Shown: positions 9,601 through 17,639, counted from the first letter of the stretch. The stretch is DNA of 64,000 bases from Bacteroides sp. (GCA_023662825.1 JAMPIH010000001.1:186001-250000), one strand, 5' to 3'. The notes: generated by a model not told the origin, from the letters alone. Program-made: numbers and translations.

Positions 9601-11515
9601 GGGTACCTTTGTCGGCAGAAGAAGCGTTATTCTCTTGCGTAGGAAGGAGGTCCGGCACACCGTTTTGGTGTTCAGCTAAGTGCCCGTCAGAGCTGTTGGA
9701 GAGTAATGCTTCTTTTGCATATAGAACTTCCCCATTTTGTAGTTTTCCCTTGAGCGCGGATTCTTCCATATAGTGGTTGCTTATCACCACTTCCATTCCG
9801 TCTTTCTTCACGGTTACGGAAGAGTAATATTTCACCTTCTTACCATCCCTTAAAAAGGTCTTTACAAACAGGTATGAAGACGGGCGTTCTTCTGTCCCAT
9901 CTTTTGCAGTACTTTCTTCGGCAATGATTAGATCAGGGGTTATTAAAGTCGGAAGAATCATTCCAAATTCCTTATCCCTTTTTCTTAAGAACATCTTCGC
10001 CAACTGATTCTCGCCCATCTTGACCTCTCCGATAGGCGTTTCCACCTTGCCGTCTTCCCCGAACTGCGCCACCCAGTTTTCAGGCGTGAGTTCCACTTCG
10101 GGCGCAACCTCCGCGTCAGCCTCCATTTGGGAAAGTATCTCCGTGGCCTCCTCTTCCGTGGCACTCCTGCCTATAAGGCCGCTTGTATTATCCGCCTCTT
10201 TTTCACTTTCCACCCTTTCTGCATTCCCATTGAATTTGCTTTCAATATCCTTTAATGCTTGTGAAAGGTTTTTCTGAAAGTCTTCAATTGTTGTCGGCAT
10301 TTCGTTCTCTGCCGGGTGTAAGTCTCTATTTATAAAATCTATGTGCTGTCCGCTTGCCTTGCCCTTCGGAATGCCTGAATCCTCCCGTACATCTCCGATC
10401 CTATTATCCAATTCTTCGGCTATGGCTTTCAATATATCGCTACCATAATATCGGTTTATCTCGGCTTCGCTACCCTTGTTGATCCATCCGCCCTCGGACA
10501 ACCCGAAAAACGGATACCATTTCCCGCTTTCAACCGTTTTCTTTCCTCCCCGTCCTGTTGACAGATAAAACGGGACATGCATGCCGTTTATATCGACAAC
10601 GACAACCATTCTCCCTGCAAGGTTGAGAATCTTGGAATTTCCTGATAATGGCTCCGCAGTTCCACTTTGCTCATTCCAACGCAAACTATCATACGGAATA
10701 TCCAGCAGATGGTTGTCCACCAAATCACGGGCGGCCGCAGTTATATCCGCCCCATTATCGGCCTGTTCAACATCCTCTGTTTCGGCCTGTTCGCCCGTTT
10801 CTTCCCCATTCAACGGGGCATTTTGCGCCATTTCATCGGCCTTTTCCGCTTCCTGCCCCAGCCGTCCTTCCGCAGGAGTTTCCTCCTGCGCCGCCTCTTC
10901 CTCCACCACATTGCCCTCGCTGTCCGTGCGCACATCAGCCGCCGTGTCTGCCTCGGCGATTTCCTCTGCCGCCATATAGCCGCTCTCCACACGCTCCTGA
11001 AACTCCGACAACGTCATCACCCCAGGCACCGCCGCACTGCTGTTCGGCTTGGTGATGGCCACGTTCACGGGCGTGTTGGGGTCTGCCCCCGCCGGCACGG
11101 ACGAAGTGGGCACGATACGGCTTCCCTGCGACACCATCTTCAACTTGTCGTTGGTGTCGGTATACTCGAAGTCGTGGCCTGCAATATAGGTGCGCCGCGC
11201 ATCGGCATCGGGTCGCGTGGCCTGCTGCTCCTGCTGCTCCGTGGCGGCATCCTGCGCCTCGTTCTGCTGTTCCTGCCGCTTGGCAAGGTCTTGCAGCAAG
11301 GTTTCCACGGGGTATTTCTGCGCATTGCGGATATCGAGGTTGTCCATGCTCATCTGGCGGGGCTTGCCTATCTGCAAGGTGCCGTTTTCAGCCTCTCCCT
11401 CAATGGGATAGGCGATGCACATGCTGTCGTGACTGTCGGGGTTGAACTTGTAGGCGAACCGCTGCCCGTTGCGGTCGGCGGTTACCCATAATTCGTTGCC
11501 GAGCGCCGCCGTCAT
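3686..11515 (-). CDS. Giant polyvalent protein of mobile-element type, probably 5'-truncated
   Basis: This 2609-codon frame is a chain of modules like the large polyvalent proteins of phages and conjugative elements. Approximate residues: Q/E-rich stretch 75-105; a conserved globular block near 255-400; coiled coil 655-760; a first ADP-ribosyltransferase-like region near 990-1190 (FHSVYHGTGAKFDAFDF); HEYTHLW, an HExxH metallopeptidase-like motif, near 1268; a barnase/EndoU/RelE-like toxin region near 1480-1570 (ITDDSIRHIKNNHG); a second ART-like region 1630-1790 (MVLQHGTPVEGLSVFD); another conserved block 1850-2100; and AHEVVAHLG, a second metal-binding motif, near 2358. Junctions are marked by recurring DIRFR or RFAGEMFDEEG-like tags. 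The frame stays open nine codons upstream of the first ATG and stops inside the decayed last CRISPR repeat, with no promoter seen. It therefore looks like the 3' part of a longer gene. No other phage or conjugation genes are adjacent. Confidence 0.75.
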   Translation of the reverse strand: MTAALGNELWVTADRNGQRFAYKFNPDSHDSMCIAYPIEGEAENGTLQIGKPRQMSMDNLDIRNAQKYPVETLLQDLAKRQEQQNEAQDAATEQQEQQATRPDADARRTYIAGHDFEYTDTNDKLKMVSQGSRIVPTSSVPAGADPNTPVNVAITKPNSSAAVPGVMTLSEFQERVESGYMAAEEIAEADTAADVRTDSEGNVVEEEAAQEETPAEGRLGQEAEKADEMAQNAPLNGEETGEQAETEDVEQADNGADITAAARDLVDNHLLDIPYDSLRWNEQSGTAEPLSGNSKILNLAGRMVVVVDINGMHVPFYLSTGRGGKKTVESGKWYPFFGLSEGGWINKGSEAEINRYYGSDILKAIAEELDNRIGDVREDSGIPKGKASGQHIDFINRDLHPAENEMPTTIEDFQKNLSQALKDIESKFNGNAERVESEKEADNTSGLIGRSATEEEATEILSQMEADAEVAPEVELTPENWVAQFGEDGKVETPIGEVKMGENQLAKMFLRKRDKEFGMILPTLITPDLIIAEESTAKDGTEERPSSYLFVKTFLRDGKKVKYYSSVTVKKDGMEVVISNHYMEESALKGKLQNGEVLYAKEALLSNSSDGHLAEHQNGVPDLLPTQENNASSADKGTQSSEEKQVQLPENPVQKQYEALLADNEGDEADAVDTARQMVANTQAELEKARKATTNGKTVEAIQAAKRAKREKIAALEKDLTFWQDVAGYPEAKRGQEEQQRQLQRKMDARQRAEERRRRNGGLQLRLTERDKALGDPLSVEEYVLRRIATGSTKFLWNGTSDGTGGLKEHGGGNRYRLQYVDTNRGKVPEVVADDMVYDINENHPELGNVTASEILDIIEGIGVGEQGFSELMERAEELHNSNDYEAQAQAEVEEAEREERANDEAAQERARESVESLSEEEYHETIRPRFVGEMFEEDGTPRFDRGAGRAKANRKVYEFTRDLLRKAGIKVHEVSAEQAQAMANLGHRQEAARFHSVYHGTGAKFDAFDFSHMGEGEGAQAYGWGGYVTEMEGIGRGYAKRTAKIPEKRRENAIINGLARELLERNTKEEGLAYLRSLLNETWSDKKRIKAQIKILETGRFLPESKVNLYTVEIPDNTGENYLEWKNPVSKEQQGRIYKQLRDERITLGEGTADFWNGKSSAWNSGNSLYEYLSYCFLDPETNNNADKETSEFLSRAGFTGISYPAHETTGGRADGVRNYVIFKESDMKITDRVQFLQTPQGEVYGWTVGGEVFLNRDAMNPETPLHEYTHLWDDMVRRSNPDLWSRGVALMKKLPLWQEVLDDPNYADIAGDEDAVASEVHSRLTGERGAALIKEMMNKSDATLMEQLKAWLSEMFEAVKGSLAKWSGRDLSGLTAEKFADMTVRDLMEGVNPVEAQRTEEETIEREAKENGTWLKAPNGKPTKLTPKQWVQVRTKAFKDWFGDWELANLYGRATEAWNNKDSKGKVVFGLSERAKNRFNELLGTDIKQLIITDDSIRHIKNNHGANESQRGQKDITPDDVVVIPYLVNNFDSMELSPKHNDAQGNRGIEIRKRINGVSVIATIEKGKNKEFLVTNYQFVKSDALDASKETPGPNVRNDSDIAKVRQEIEKIKEQAKNASKVVDENGEPMVLQHGTPVEGLSVFDVSHSGENTGDMGVYGAGFYFEKKDSEYPDFSRYGDNIYDVFLKLKKPRRIDTNGDFLDLLMQFDTPQVRKIGFKGLEGRKSTVGDLIDAVKEVRNAYENGEYDELIGDLKRTFGRSATKQAIFSNIYLKGYTFPSSINTFINDCLDSKELSDAFKEEGYDGIDVDEMREVAAFSPNQIKSATDNVGTFDAGNEDIRFRMAEPTEQQGELVAVHNLSEDKLKEALDLGGFPMPSIAITKGDMGHTEFGDISLVFGRESIDPADRQNKVYGEDAWTPTFPQIGIKIDDNVLERIEDRVRLLVGDALFDELKNVIFYPTNVETGIDRRSGRVDYGMAAEPLFKLAYLKDAHPETTVQGADTKEIREKVNGLVDSNNADYRKWLDTLFDGIVEKRGIRNTKDMFTPMGNRRSFEALYDEITLDNVVKSMKRLAAKGGEGIFNSSIFGAAQKDFKSIEQIRKAARERIRQMNQEEYDSGREAIKDRLSKIVVPGMGEKVSDVFDWIGNVIDAVAKSHAPQGIYNYLKGFYPGMTMEAAKEIADVVKDIQKMSARYFEAKPRRAVGIREVKFAVVPEGTDAEIIKRLERYGIPVKTYEKGNEARRVQLVNEESAKAGTRFRFAGEMFDEEGNPKQRQSSAQSAVPSSRASRAAKRAAAEELGRRLGVRVVVEDSTTPKGRSRRFAGIQGWFVLPNAKNPDGAVHVNVDNHASVEDVERSIAHEVVAHLGMRKLMGEEKYNALLDKVHASMTEEQRAYFEAYAAQEFSRREGMTEAEYRAELRRVAADEYIASLAEVGTDPTTWQRVVALVREALRAVGFNFSLSDADIRALLYESRHNLESAAYYAEREMFRQRQEEFRAAAELDRRIREDEGEDIRFRRNLTGTAEDKRLGVISLTPDGATRRQKRHNAATAAGQILLDDSLPVKNLTNHLRRAGGRVTSDTDLWERRTTVSSRAIDKIHFFRESKE

Positions 11516-11525
11516 CAGGGTCTGA

Positions 11526-11554
11526 CGGTAGGATTCGGTTTAATCAGTTCAAAC
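11526..11554 (-). repeat. Degenerate terminal CRISPR repeat (trailer end)
   Basis: On the - strand the first eleven bases, GTTTGAACTGA, match the start of the CRISPR repeat at 9 of 11 positions while the rest has decayed. It is followed by a 37-nt spacer-sized interval before the first intact repeat. Decay of the last repeat at its 3' half is common at the trailer end of arrays and agrees with the leader being on the right. Confidence 0.6.
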
Positions 11555-11587
11555 GATGTTGGTGGAGTATTTCTCCGCTAACATCGT
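11553..11587. other. Imperfect hairpin at the trailer end of the CRISPR array
   Basis: ACGATGTT at 11553-11560 pairs exactly with AACATCGT at 11580-11587, and an inner GGAG/CTCC pair closes around a TATTT loop. It lies between the degenerate repeat and the first intact repeat, where the pre-crRNA would end. There is no strong U-run, so a terminator role is only possible. Confidence 0.4.
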
Positions 11588-12399
11588 CTTGGTTTCAATT
11601 CTAACAAGTTCGATTCAAACCACATCTTGGAAAACGCATTGCCGATGCCCTGAAAAAGTTTCAATTCTAACAAGTTCGATTCAAACCTCCCTGCTCATCA
11701 CCTGTACTGCGAACCATTCTGGTTTCAATTCTAACAAGTTCGATTCAAACTGCTGTTGCGTTCACCTTCCCAGTGTTGATACTGTAGTTTCAATTCTAAC
11801 AAGTTCGATTCAAACCTGCGGCCCTGGCGCTCGCGGCGCGCATGGGCATGTTTCAATTCTAACAAGTTCGATTCAAACCGAGGGGGTGGAGATCGTGCGA
11901 CCCTTCTATCCGGGGTTTCAATTCTAACAAGTTCGATTCAAACTGTCGGGCGCATTGGTGGACGCCGGCGGCCGCTACCGTTTCAATTCTAACAAGTTCG
12001 ATTCAAACGAGATGTGGTCGGGATGGATTTCGTAATCCGAAACTGGTTTCAATTCTAACAAGTTCGATTCAAACGTCGTTGATGGATTTGCGTCCCCGGC
12101 AGGTTACGGCGTTTCAATTCTAACAAGTTCGATTCAAACAGCTCAGGGCGGGACGGGTAAGGGTTTTCAAAACGCGTTTCAATTCTAACAAGTTCGATTC
12201 AAACCGAGGGCTTACGTGATTCCTTATTTCGATTGGCCTTGTTTCAATTCTAACAAGTTCGATTCAAACTCCTGCGGGAGCGGTTCTGGCGGCAGCGGCG
12301 GATATTGTTTCAATTCTAACAAGTTCGATTCAAACAACCGTGGCCGATTCTGCCTCATAGTCGTAAGCAAGTTTCAATTCTAACAAGTTCGATTCAAAC

Positions 12400-12434
12400 A
12401 TTTCCTCGCTCTCATCAAGGTTCAACGCAATCCA
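12400..12434 (-). repeat. Duplicated spacer, copy A
   Basis: This 35-nt spacer (starts ATTTCCTCGCTCTC on the + strand) is identical to the one at 12791-12825, six units closer to the leader. Neighbouring spacers differ, so it is not part of a larger block duplication. Confidence 0.9.
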
Positions 12435-12790
12435 GTTTCAATTCTAACAAGTTCGATTCAAACAGAAGACGGTAGCGAATATTCCAAAATTGTGCGTTTG
12501 TTTCAATTTTAACAAGTTCGATTCAAACTGGACAAAGCGGCACAAAAAGAAGCAAAGCAAGTTTGTTTCAATTCTAACAAGTTCGATTCAAACTTTCGAT
12601 TGTGCTACCCACCCTGCTTTTGTCATCGTTGTTTCAATTCTAACAAGTTCGATTCAAACCAGGACCGATAGGGATGAATTGCGACGATTCCTCAGTTTCA
12701 ATTCTAACAAGTTCGATTCAAACGCGCCTGTAAAGAGTGTTGTAAGAAGCGTGGAAACGGGGTTTCAATTCTAACAAGTTCGATTCAAAC

Positions 12791-12825
12791 ATTTCCTCGC
12801 TCTCATCAAGGTTCAACGCAATCCA
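12791..12825 (-). repeat. Duplicated spacer, copy B
   Basis: This is an exact copy of the spacer at 12400-12434. As it is nearer the leader it is presumably the later acquisition, or the product of recombination between repeats. Confidence 0.9.
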
Positions 12826-14910
12826 GTTTCAATTCTAACAAGTTCGATTCAAACAGTTGCCGTGCACTTCATTGACTGCCGTTTGGTAGGTTTCAATTCT
12901 AACAAGTTCGATTCAAACATCTTCACGTTTGGAATTAATGAAGTTGAGGCAAGTTTCAATTCTAACAAGTTCGATTCAAACAGACACGACAGACGACAAG
13001 ACCATCGAGAAATTCAGTTTCAATTCTAACAAGTTCGATTCAAACTCATACCGACAGATGCCTACAAGGGAATCTATATCGCGTTTCAATTCTAACAAGT
13101 TCGATTCAAACAGTTCGCCGTTGCCAAGGCCTTTCTTGAATCGATGTTTCAATTCTAACAAGTTCGATTCAAACTGAATGTTTCCTGCCCGCGAACGTTG
13201 TAATTCTCGGGTTTCAATTCTAACAAGTTCGATTCAAACATAAGCTGCGAAACGTCTTCCAGGCGTTCACGGCCGAGTTTCAATTCTAACAAGTTCGATT
13301 CAAACAAAAACTTTATACAGAAGAAGAGAGGGTGAAACTCGTTTCAATTCTAACAAGTTCGATTCAAACACGCCCCGGCGACGGCCGCGAGCGTGGCGCC
13401 GATGTTTCAATTCTAACAAGTTCGATTCAAACTCGGACCAGACTACATACCTATGGACATCATGGGGTTTCAATTCTAACAAGTTCGATTCAAACAACCA
13501 AGCGACGAAAGGGTAAAATGGGTAGCCATGTTTCAATTCTAACAAGTTCGATTCAAACAAGAGGCGGGTACTCAATTATCGATGCGCTTGAAATGTTTCA
13601 ATTCTAACAAGTTCGATTCAAACTGGCCGCTATCGTGGTTGTCATCGCGGCGCTCACCAGTTTCAATTCTAACAAGTTCGATTCAAACCTACAATGGCGA
13701 CGGGGACATGATTGAGTGCCGTCGTTTCAATTCTAACAAGTTCGATTCAAACTGGAGATTCAGCTGGGCTACGGCAAGGAACTCAACAGTTTCAATTCTA
13801 ACAAGTTCGATTCAAACGCTCGATGGAACGAAGCTGGTTGCTTAACCTTTCAGTTTCAATTCTAACAAGTTCGATTCAAACACCAGGCTATTCTCCGCGT
13901 CCGCGGCATTCTTTAGTTTCAATTCTAACAAGTTCGATTCAAACTTGATGCCGTATTTCTCCGCGAGGTCCAGCAGGTGTTTCAATTCTAACAAGTTCGA
14001 TTCAAACGCCGAATCTCCACGGGATCGCCCGGCTTGATGCTCTGTTTCAATTCTAACAAGTTCGATTCAAACTTGTATTGACGGCGTGCCCACGGTCTAT
14101 GTTATTCAAGTTTCAATTCTAACAAGTTCGATTCAAACACCATGCCGAAAGCCACACCGATGTTGTGGAAAAGTTTCAATTCTAACAAGTTCGATTCAAA
14201 CTGGAGGCGCAGCGCACGATGTCGGTGGTGAGCACCCGTTTCAATTCTAACAAGTTCGATTCAAACACCGCCGGCGGAGGGGTGTTGTCCACCCCTCTCG
14301 CCTGTTTCAATTCTAACAAGTTCGATTCAAACCGTAGCTGCTGCCTGCCATGGTGGGTTGTTATTCTTGTTTCAATTCTAACAAGTTCGATTCAAACAGC
14401 AGGGCGATGCCCGCCGCCACCCAGCCTATAATGTTTCAATTCTAACAAGTTCGATTCAAACGACCACCGACTACGGCCTCAACGTGTTCTTCGATAGTTT
14501 CAATTCTAACAAGTTCGATTCAAACTGATGGTGGGCAACTCGGCCGAACCCGCCTGTCCGGGTTTCAATTCTAACAAGTTCGATTCAAACCACGACCCCG
14601 CCATACCGCACAACGATGTGGAGGAGTTTCAATTCTAACAAGTTCGATTCAAACACACGTTTGGATTTGGTAACCGTAGGTTTGAATTTGTTTCAATTCT
14701 AACAAGTTCGATTCAAACGCGTTTGTAAAGGATCCTGAAAAGACCCAGTCTTTCTGTTTCAATTCTAACAAGTTCGATTCAAACAATCAGAAGTAAGATG
14801 AATGCGATCGAGAACATAGTTTCAATTCTAACAAGTTCGATTCAAACTATCTTACTGGTGTTGCCAGTATGGGCTTTAATTGTTTCAATTCTAACAAGTT
14901 CGATTCAAAC

Positions 14911-14945
14911 GGGATTCCGACAAAATGAAAGCCCTGGCAAAAGCC
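14911..14945 (-). other. Spacer of the recurrent target family, variant 1
   Basis: Read on the + strand from its third base, this spacer encodes D-S-D-K-M-K-A-L-A-K-A. It shares 27 of 35 bases with variant 2 and 28 of 35 with variant 3, with changes largely at synonymous third positions, as expected if all three came from one conserved gene in related invaders. Confidence 0.85.
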
Positions 14946-15102
14946 GTTTCAATTCTAACAAGTTCGATTCAAACATTTGTTTTGTTTTTTTTGTTTTATC
15001 ATTCCGCGGTTTCAATTCTAACAAGTTCGATTCAAACAGGATTCTTTAATAGCGGGTAAAGATAATCCACAAGGTTTCAATTCTAACAAGTTCGATTCAA
15101 AC

Positions 15103-15137
15103 GGGATTCCAGCAAAATGAAAGCTCTTGCCACGGCT
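15103..15137 (-). other. Spacer of the recurrent target family, variant 2
   Basis: This encodes D-S-S-K-M-K-A-L-A-T-A in the same register as variants 1 and 3. Relative to variant 1 there are four synonymous third-base changes and two amino-acid changes of two bases each. Confidence 0.85.
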
Positions 15138-15491
15138 GTTTCAATTCTAACAAGTTCGATTCAAACAAACACTCCCTGCAATACGGATGGCTCGGAATAT
15201 GTTTCAATTCTAACAAGTTCGATTCAAACAAAAAACAAACAATGAAAAAGAACAACAACCCCGCAAGTTTCAATTCTAACAAGTTCGATTCAAACCGGGA
15301 AGTCCCTCCACCAACCTTGTGCGCTATCTGCGTTTCAATTCTAACAAGTTCGATTCAAACGCAAGTGCTGTGTCTGCGGGAAGCAGGCTGTGGCCTTTGT
15401 TTCAATTCTAACAAGTTCGATTCAAACGACATGAAACCGGCGGCGGAGGTGGAGGCGACAGCGTTTCAATTCTAACAAGTTCGATTCAAAC

Positions 15492-15527
15492 GGGGATGCC
15501 GACAAAATGAAGTTGTTGGCAAAAGCT
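15492..15527 (-). other. Spacer of the recurrent target family, variant 3
   Basis: This encodes G-D-A-D-K-M-K-L-L-A-K-A, one base longer at the 5' side on the + strand. It is the variant nearest the leader (second-newest spacer of the array), so the family was sampled again late in the array's history. Confidence 0.85.
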
Positions 15528-15621
15528 GTTTCAATTCTAACAAGTTCGATTCAAACGATGCGGCGGGTGCGCTGGCCGTCCAGCTCGTGCAGGTTTCAAT
15601 TCTAACAAGTTCGATTCAAAC

Positions 15622-15695
15622 CCTTCAAATCTTGACGGTATTTTGCTTTCGTTGTCAATAATTTGAAGATGCAAAAATAATTTTATTTCGTTTAA
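15622..15695 (-). promoter_or_regulatory. CRISPR leader with predicted promoter
   Basis: This is the AT-rich stretch between the last repeat and the cas-operon terminator. On the - strand it holds TATTTTTG (15672-15679), a match to the TAnnTTTG -7 box, placing the predicted start about 45 bp before the first repeat. Its position beside cas2 and the intact repeats at this end identify it as the leader. Confidence 0.7.
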
Positions 15696-15745
15696 AAAAG
15701 TGTCGGTGGCCGGAGATATAAAAATGCCCGGCCATCGACACTTTT
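15696..15745 (-). terminator. Strong hairpin terminator of the cas operon
   Basis: Two 18-nt arms at 15696-15713 and 15728-15745 pair at 17 of 18 positions around a 14-nt loop. Both sides end in A/T runs, so on the - strand the stem is followed by a T tract. It lies about 100 bp after the cas2 stop and before the CRISPR promoter, so it should insulate the array from the cas transcript. It may work in both directions. Confidence 0.75.
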
Positions 15746-15786
15746 CTTTATAAACCTATAAATCAATATGTCAAAGAACTTTTTCG

Positions 15787-15818
15787 TATTCTTGCGGCCT
15801 TCTTTTGCTGCAAGAATA
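15787..15818. other. Second hairpin between cas2 and the array
   Basis: Arms of 12 nt at 15787-15798 and 15807-15818 pair at 11 of 12 positions (the odd pair is a G-T wobble) around an 8-nt loop. There is no T tract after it. It may be an additional terminator element or a processing stem. Confidence 0.45.
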
Positions 15819-15846
15819 ACTTTCGGGAGTCAACATCGACAAAATT

Positions 15847-16110
15847 TTATAGAAACTGATCGACGGAAGCCCGCTCCTTTCCTATGATTTCTTTGGACGT
15901 AAAGATATCGGATTTACTTTTAAATAGAATGATGCTGTCAGTCTCTTCATCCATAAAATCTTTCGCCAAATATAACATTTCCTTAAGTTTTACCTCCGAT
16001 ATCTCACCTTCGAACACAGAATTCTGTATCCAATTCAGGTAACGGCGGCACAATTTAAGCATCTTGCCCACCCTTTTTTCACCAAAATCATAGACCAGCA
16101 CCACGTACAT
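15847..16110 (-). CDS. cas2: CRISPR adaptation protein Cas2
   Basis: Cas2 bridges two Cas1 dimers in the spacer-integration complex. The protein is 87 residues, a normal size, and opens MYVVLVYDFGEKRVGKMLKL with the conserved Asp at position 8 of the first strand. The ATG at 16110 overlaps the cas1 stop as TGATG; a TTG two codons upstream is possible but less likely. It is the last gene of the cas operon, directly before the terminator hairpin and CRISPR leader. The VFEGEISEVKLKEM segment is also typical of the family. Confidence 0.95.
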   Translation of the reverse strand: MYVVLVYDFGEKRVGKMLKLCRRYLNWIQNSVFEGEISEVKLKEMLYLAKDFMDEETDSIILFKSKSDIFTSKEIIGKERASVDQFL

Positions 16111-17126
16111 CACCAATACATTTTAAAGGGTTTATATTCCTCGATACCTAACAGATGTTTCGCCAATTTATAGCACTCCAACTTCACCAGATGCCGGTAA
16201 CTGACATTTCTACCCAAAGTGCGGTGCTGAATCGTTTCCATCAATCTTGCCTCTATCGCCTTGATAAAAATCTGTCTTCCCGTGTTGTTCAACAGACACT
16301 TGTTCAGTTTATGTTCAAAATGATTGGACTGTATCTCCTTTTTGTTCAAAACCTTGAAGATGACCCGATCCACCAGAATCGGCTTAAAGATCTCCGCCAC
16401 GTCCAAGGCCAACGAATATCGCCGTTCGCCCGGCGTGTGAAGATAGCTGATGGTCGGATTAAGCTGCGTTTGATGTATCGCCCGCAAACAGATGGAATAG
16501 CACACCATATTGCCGAAAGAAATCAACGCATTGACCTCGTTTTGCGGAGGCTGTTTGGTTCTCAGTCCCATTTCGAAATCGTTGATGATGGCATCGAAAG
16601 CCTCGTAATACAACTGCCGGATCGTCCCCTCGACTCCCATCAGTTCATCCACTTCATACGTAACGGAAATCTTGGCAGCATGCGTTTTTATCGTCTCTAT
16701 AATCGATTCGACATCCTTTCCCCTGCGGTTATAGTACTGCAGGTTCTTTATCATATTGTGCGCTGAGCCTTCTATGAATTTACACGCTATTTCCTGTCGT
16801 TTTTTCTTGTTTTGATAGGCCGAAACCTGCACCAGAATCATTTTGCCGGAAAGCAACGAATCCCGCGGCATGAAAGAACCCGTATAATTCTCGTAATAGT
16901 CGAAAAAATGAACGGCGATGTCCTTTTGCCCCAAAAAGTTCAGTACGGCACTGTTCACGTTCAAGGAACCGAAAGCGTAGAACTCACCGACATCCTCCAC
17001 CGGCAGATAACGGGGAGCCCCAGCAACACGTTCCCCATTCTCGCCTATCGAATAGGGCGTAAACTTCAAGGTATTGTCCCGTCTTTCCAGAGTTCCTGGA
17101 TTAAAAAGGTAAAAAGTTTTCTTCAT
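16110..17126 (-). CDS. cas1: CRISPR integrase Cas1, type I-B
   Basis: Cas1 is the metal-dependent integrase that inserts new spacers. I used the ATG at 17126 (MKKTFYLFNPGTLERRDNTL, 338 residues); the open frame extends nine codons further but inside cas4. The active-site residues are visible: Glu166 in VEGTIRQLYYEAF, His230 in SYLHTPGERR, and the acidic pair 242/245 in LDVAEIFKP. The N-terminal beta domain and C-terminal helical domain are complete. The gene overlaps cas4 by 4 bp and cas2 by 1 bp, so the adaptation genes are translationally coupled. Its LFNPGTL opening resembles type I-B Cas1 of Bacteroides and thermophiles (from memory). Confidence 0.96.
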   Translation of the reverse strand: MKKTFYLFNPGTLERRDNTLKFTPYSIGENGERVAGAPRYLPVEDVGEFYAFGSLNVNSAVLNFLGQKDIAVHFFDYYENYTGSFMPRDSLLSGKMILVQVSAYQNKKKRQEIACKFIEGSAHNMIKNLQYYNRRGKDVESIIETIKTHAAKISVTYEVDELMGVEGTIRQLYYEAFDAIINDFEMGLRTKQPPQNEVNALISFGNMVCYSICLRAIHQTQLNPTISYLHTPGERRYSLALDVAEIFKPILVDRVIFKVLNKKEIQSNHFEHKLNKCLLNNTGRQIFIKAIEARLMETIQHRTLGRNVSYRHLVKLECYKLAKHLLGIEEYKPFKMYW

Positions 17127-17638
17127 GGTTCTTCCACTTCTTCGCTGTAACAAAAATCAAAATAACTGCAGTTGACGCAACGGCTTCGTTTTTCCTTAGC
17201 GGGACACGTTTCCGATTGGGCGACGGCTTCTATTTCTTTTTCAATAACGCTGATACGATTCCTGTCTTCATCTGTCAGCACCACCGTCTTGGTGCGCCTT
17301 AAGGTAGGATATTCGATGATGCCGCTATGGTTGAGCAATCCATTGCGTTCAAAGACGTATAGATAATACTTCAACTGCCATTCGTGCGCCACTTCTATCT
17401 TGTTCGATTTCTTGATTTCGTGAATCACTTTTTCCCGTGGATCATAAAAATCCACCTTGATGCCGTCTATCGCAATTTCCTCGTACCGGGCCGAACGTTG
17501 CGGATAACTTTCCTCATGAATCAGCCGTCCTTCAAAAACCAAATCCGACGTATGCTCCATCATGATGCCGTTCGAAAACAGCCAAAGTTTACGCTTGCAA
17601 ACATGATAGTACTGAAAATGTGTGCCGGTGATGTGCAT
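17123..17638 (-). CDS. cas4: CRISPR Cas4 nuclease, RecB-like, Fe-S
   Basis: Cas4 trims prespacers and selects the PAM during adaptation. The start at 17638 (MHITGTHFQYYHVCKRKLWLF) gives 171 residues and falls 1 bp after the cas3 stop. Seen are the first iron-sulfur Cys at position 14, the RecB core IHEIKKSNKIEVAHEWQLKYY with its Glu-x-Lys and Gln, and the C-terminal Cys cluster CPAKEKRSRCVNC then FDFC. All four cluster cysteines are present, so it should be active. It overlaps cas1 by 4 bp. Confidence 0.94.
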   Translation of the reverse strand: MHITGTHFQYYHVCKRKLWLFSNGIMMEHTSDLVFEGRLIHEESYPQRSARYEEIAIDGIKVDFYDPREKVIHEIKKSNKIEVAHEWQLKYYLYVFERNGLLNHSGIIEYPTLRRTKTVVLTDEDRNRISVIEKEIEAVAQSETCPAKEKRSRCVNCSYFDFCYSEEVEEP

Positions 17639-17639
17639 G

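Larger units (their letters stand above)
11592..15621 (-). CRISPR. Type I-B CRISPR array, 63 repeats and 62 spacers
   Basis: I counted 63 copies of a 29-bp repeat separated by 62 spacers of 34-38 nt. On the - strand each repeat begins GTTTGAATCG and ends AGAATTGAAAC; the final ATTGAAAC is the typical 8-nt 5' handle left by Cas6 in type I-B. Transcription is therefore on the - strand with the leader at 15622-15700, next to cas2, and the newest spacers are at the right. Repeats are identical except the copy at 12500-12528, which has one C-to-T change at its tenth base on the + strand, and the decayed copy at 11526-11554. The spacers at 12400-12434 and 12791-12825 are identical. Spacers at 14911-14945, 15103-15137 and 15492-15527 are diverged versions of one another that encode the same peptide. 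Peptide-like frames such as FNSNKFDSN across the array are only translations of the repeat. Confidence 0.98.

Noticed and set aside
11556..15475. Short frames with repeated FNSNKFDSN, VSILTSSIQT or FESNLLELK peptides
   Set aside because: They are translations of the 29-bp CRISPR repeat in different frames, not proteins.
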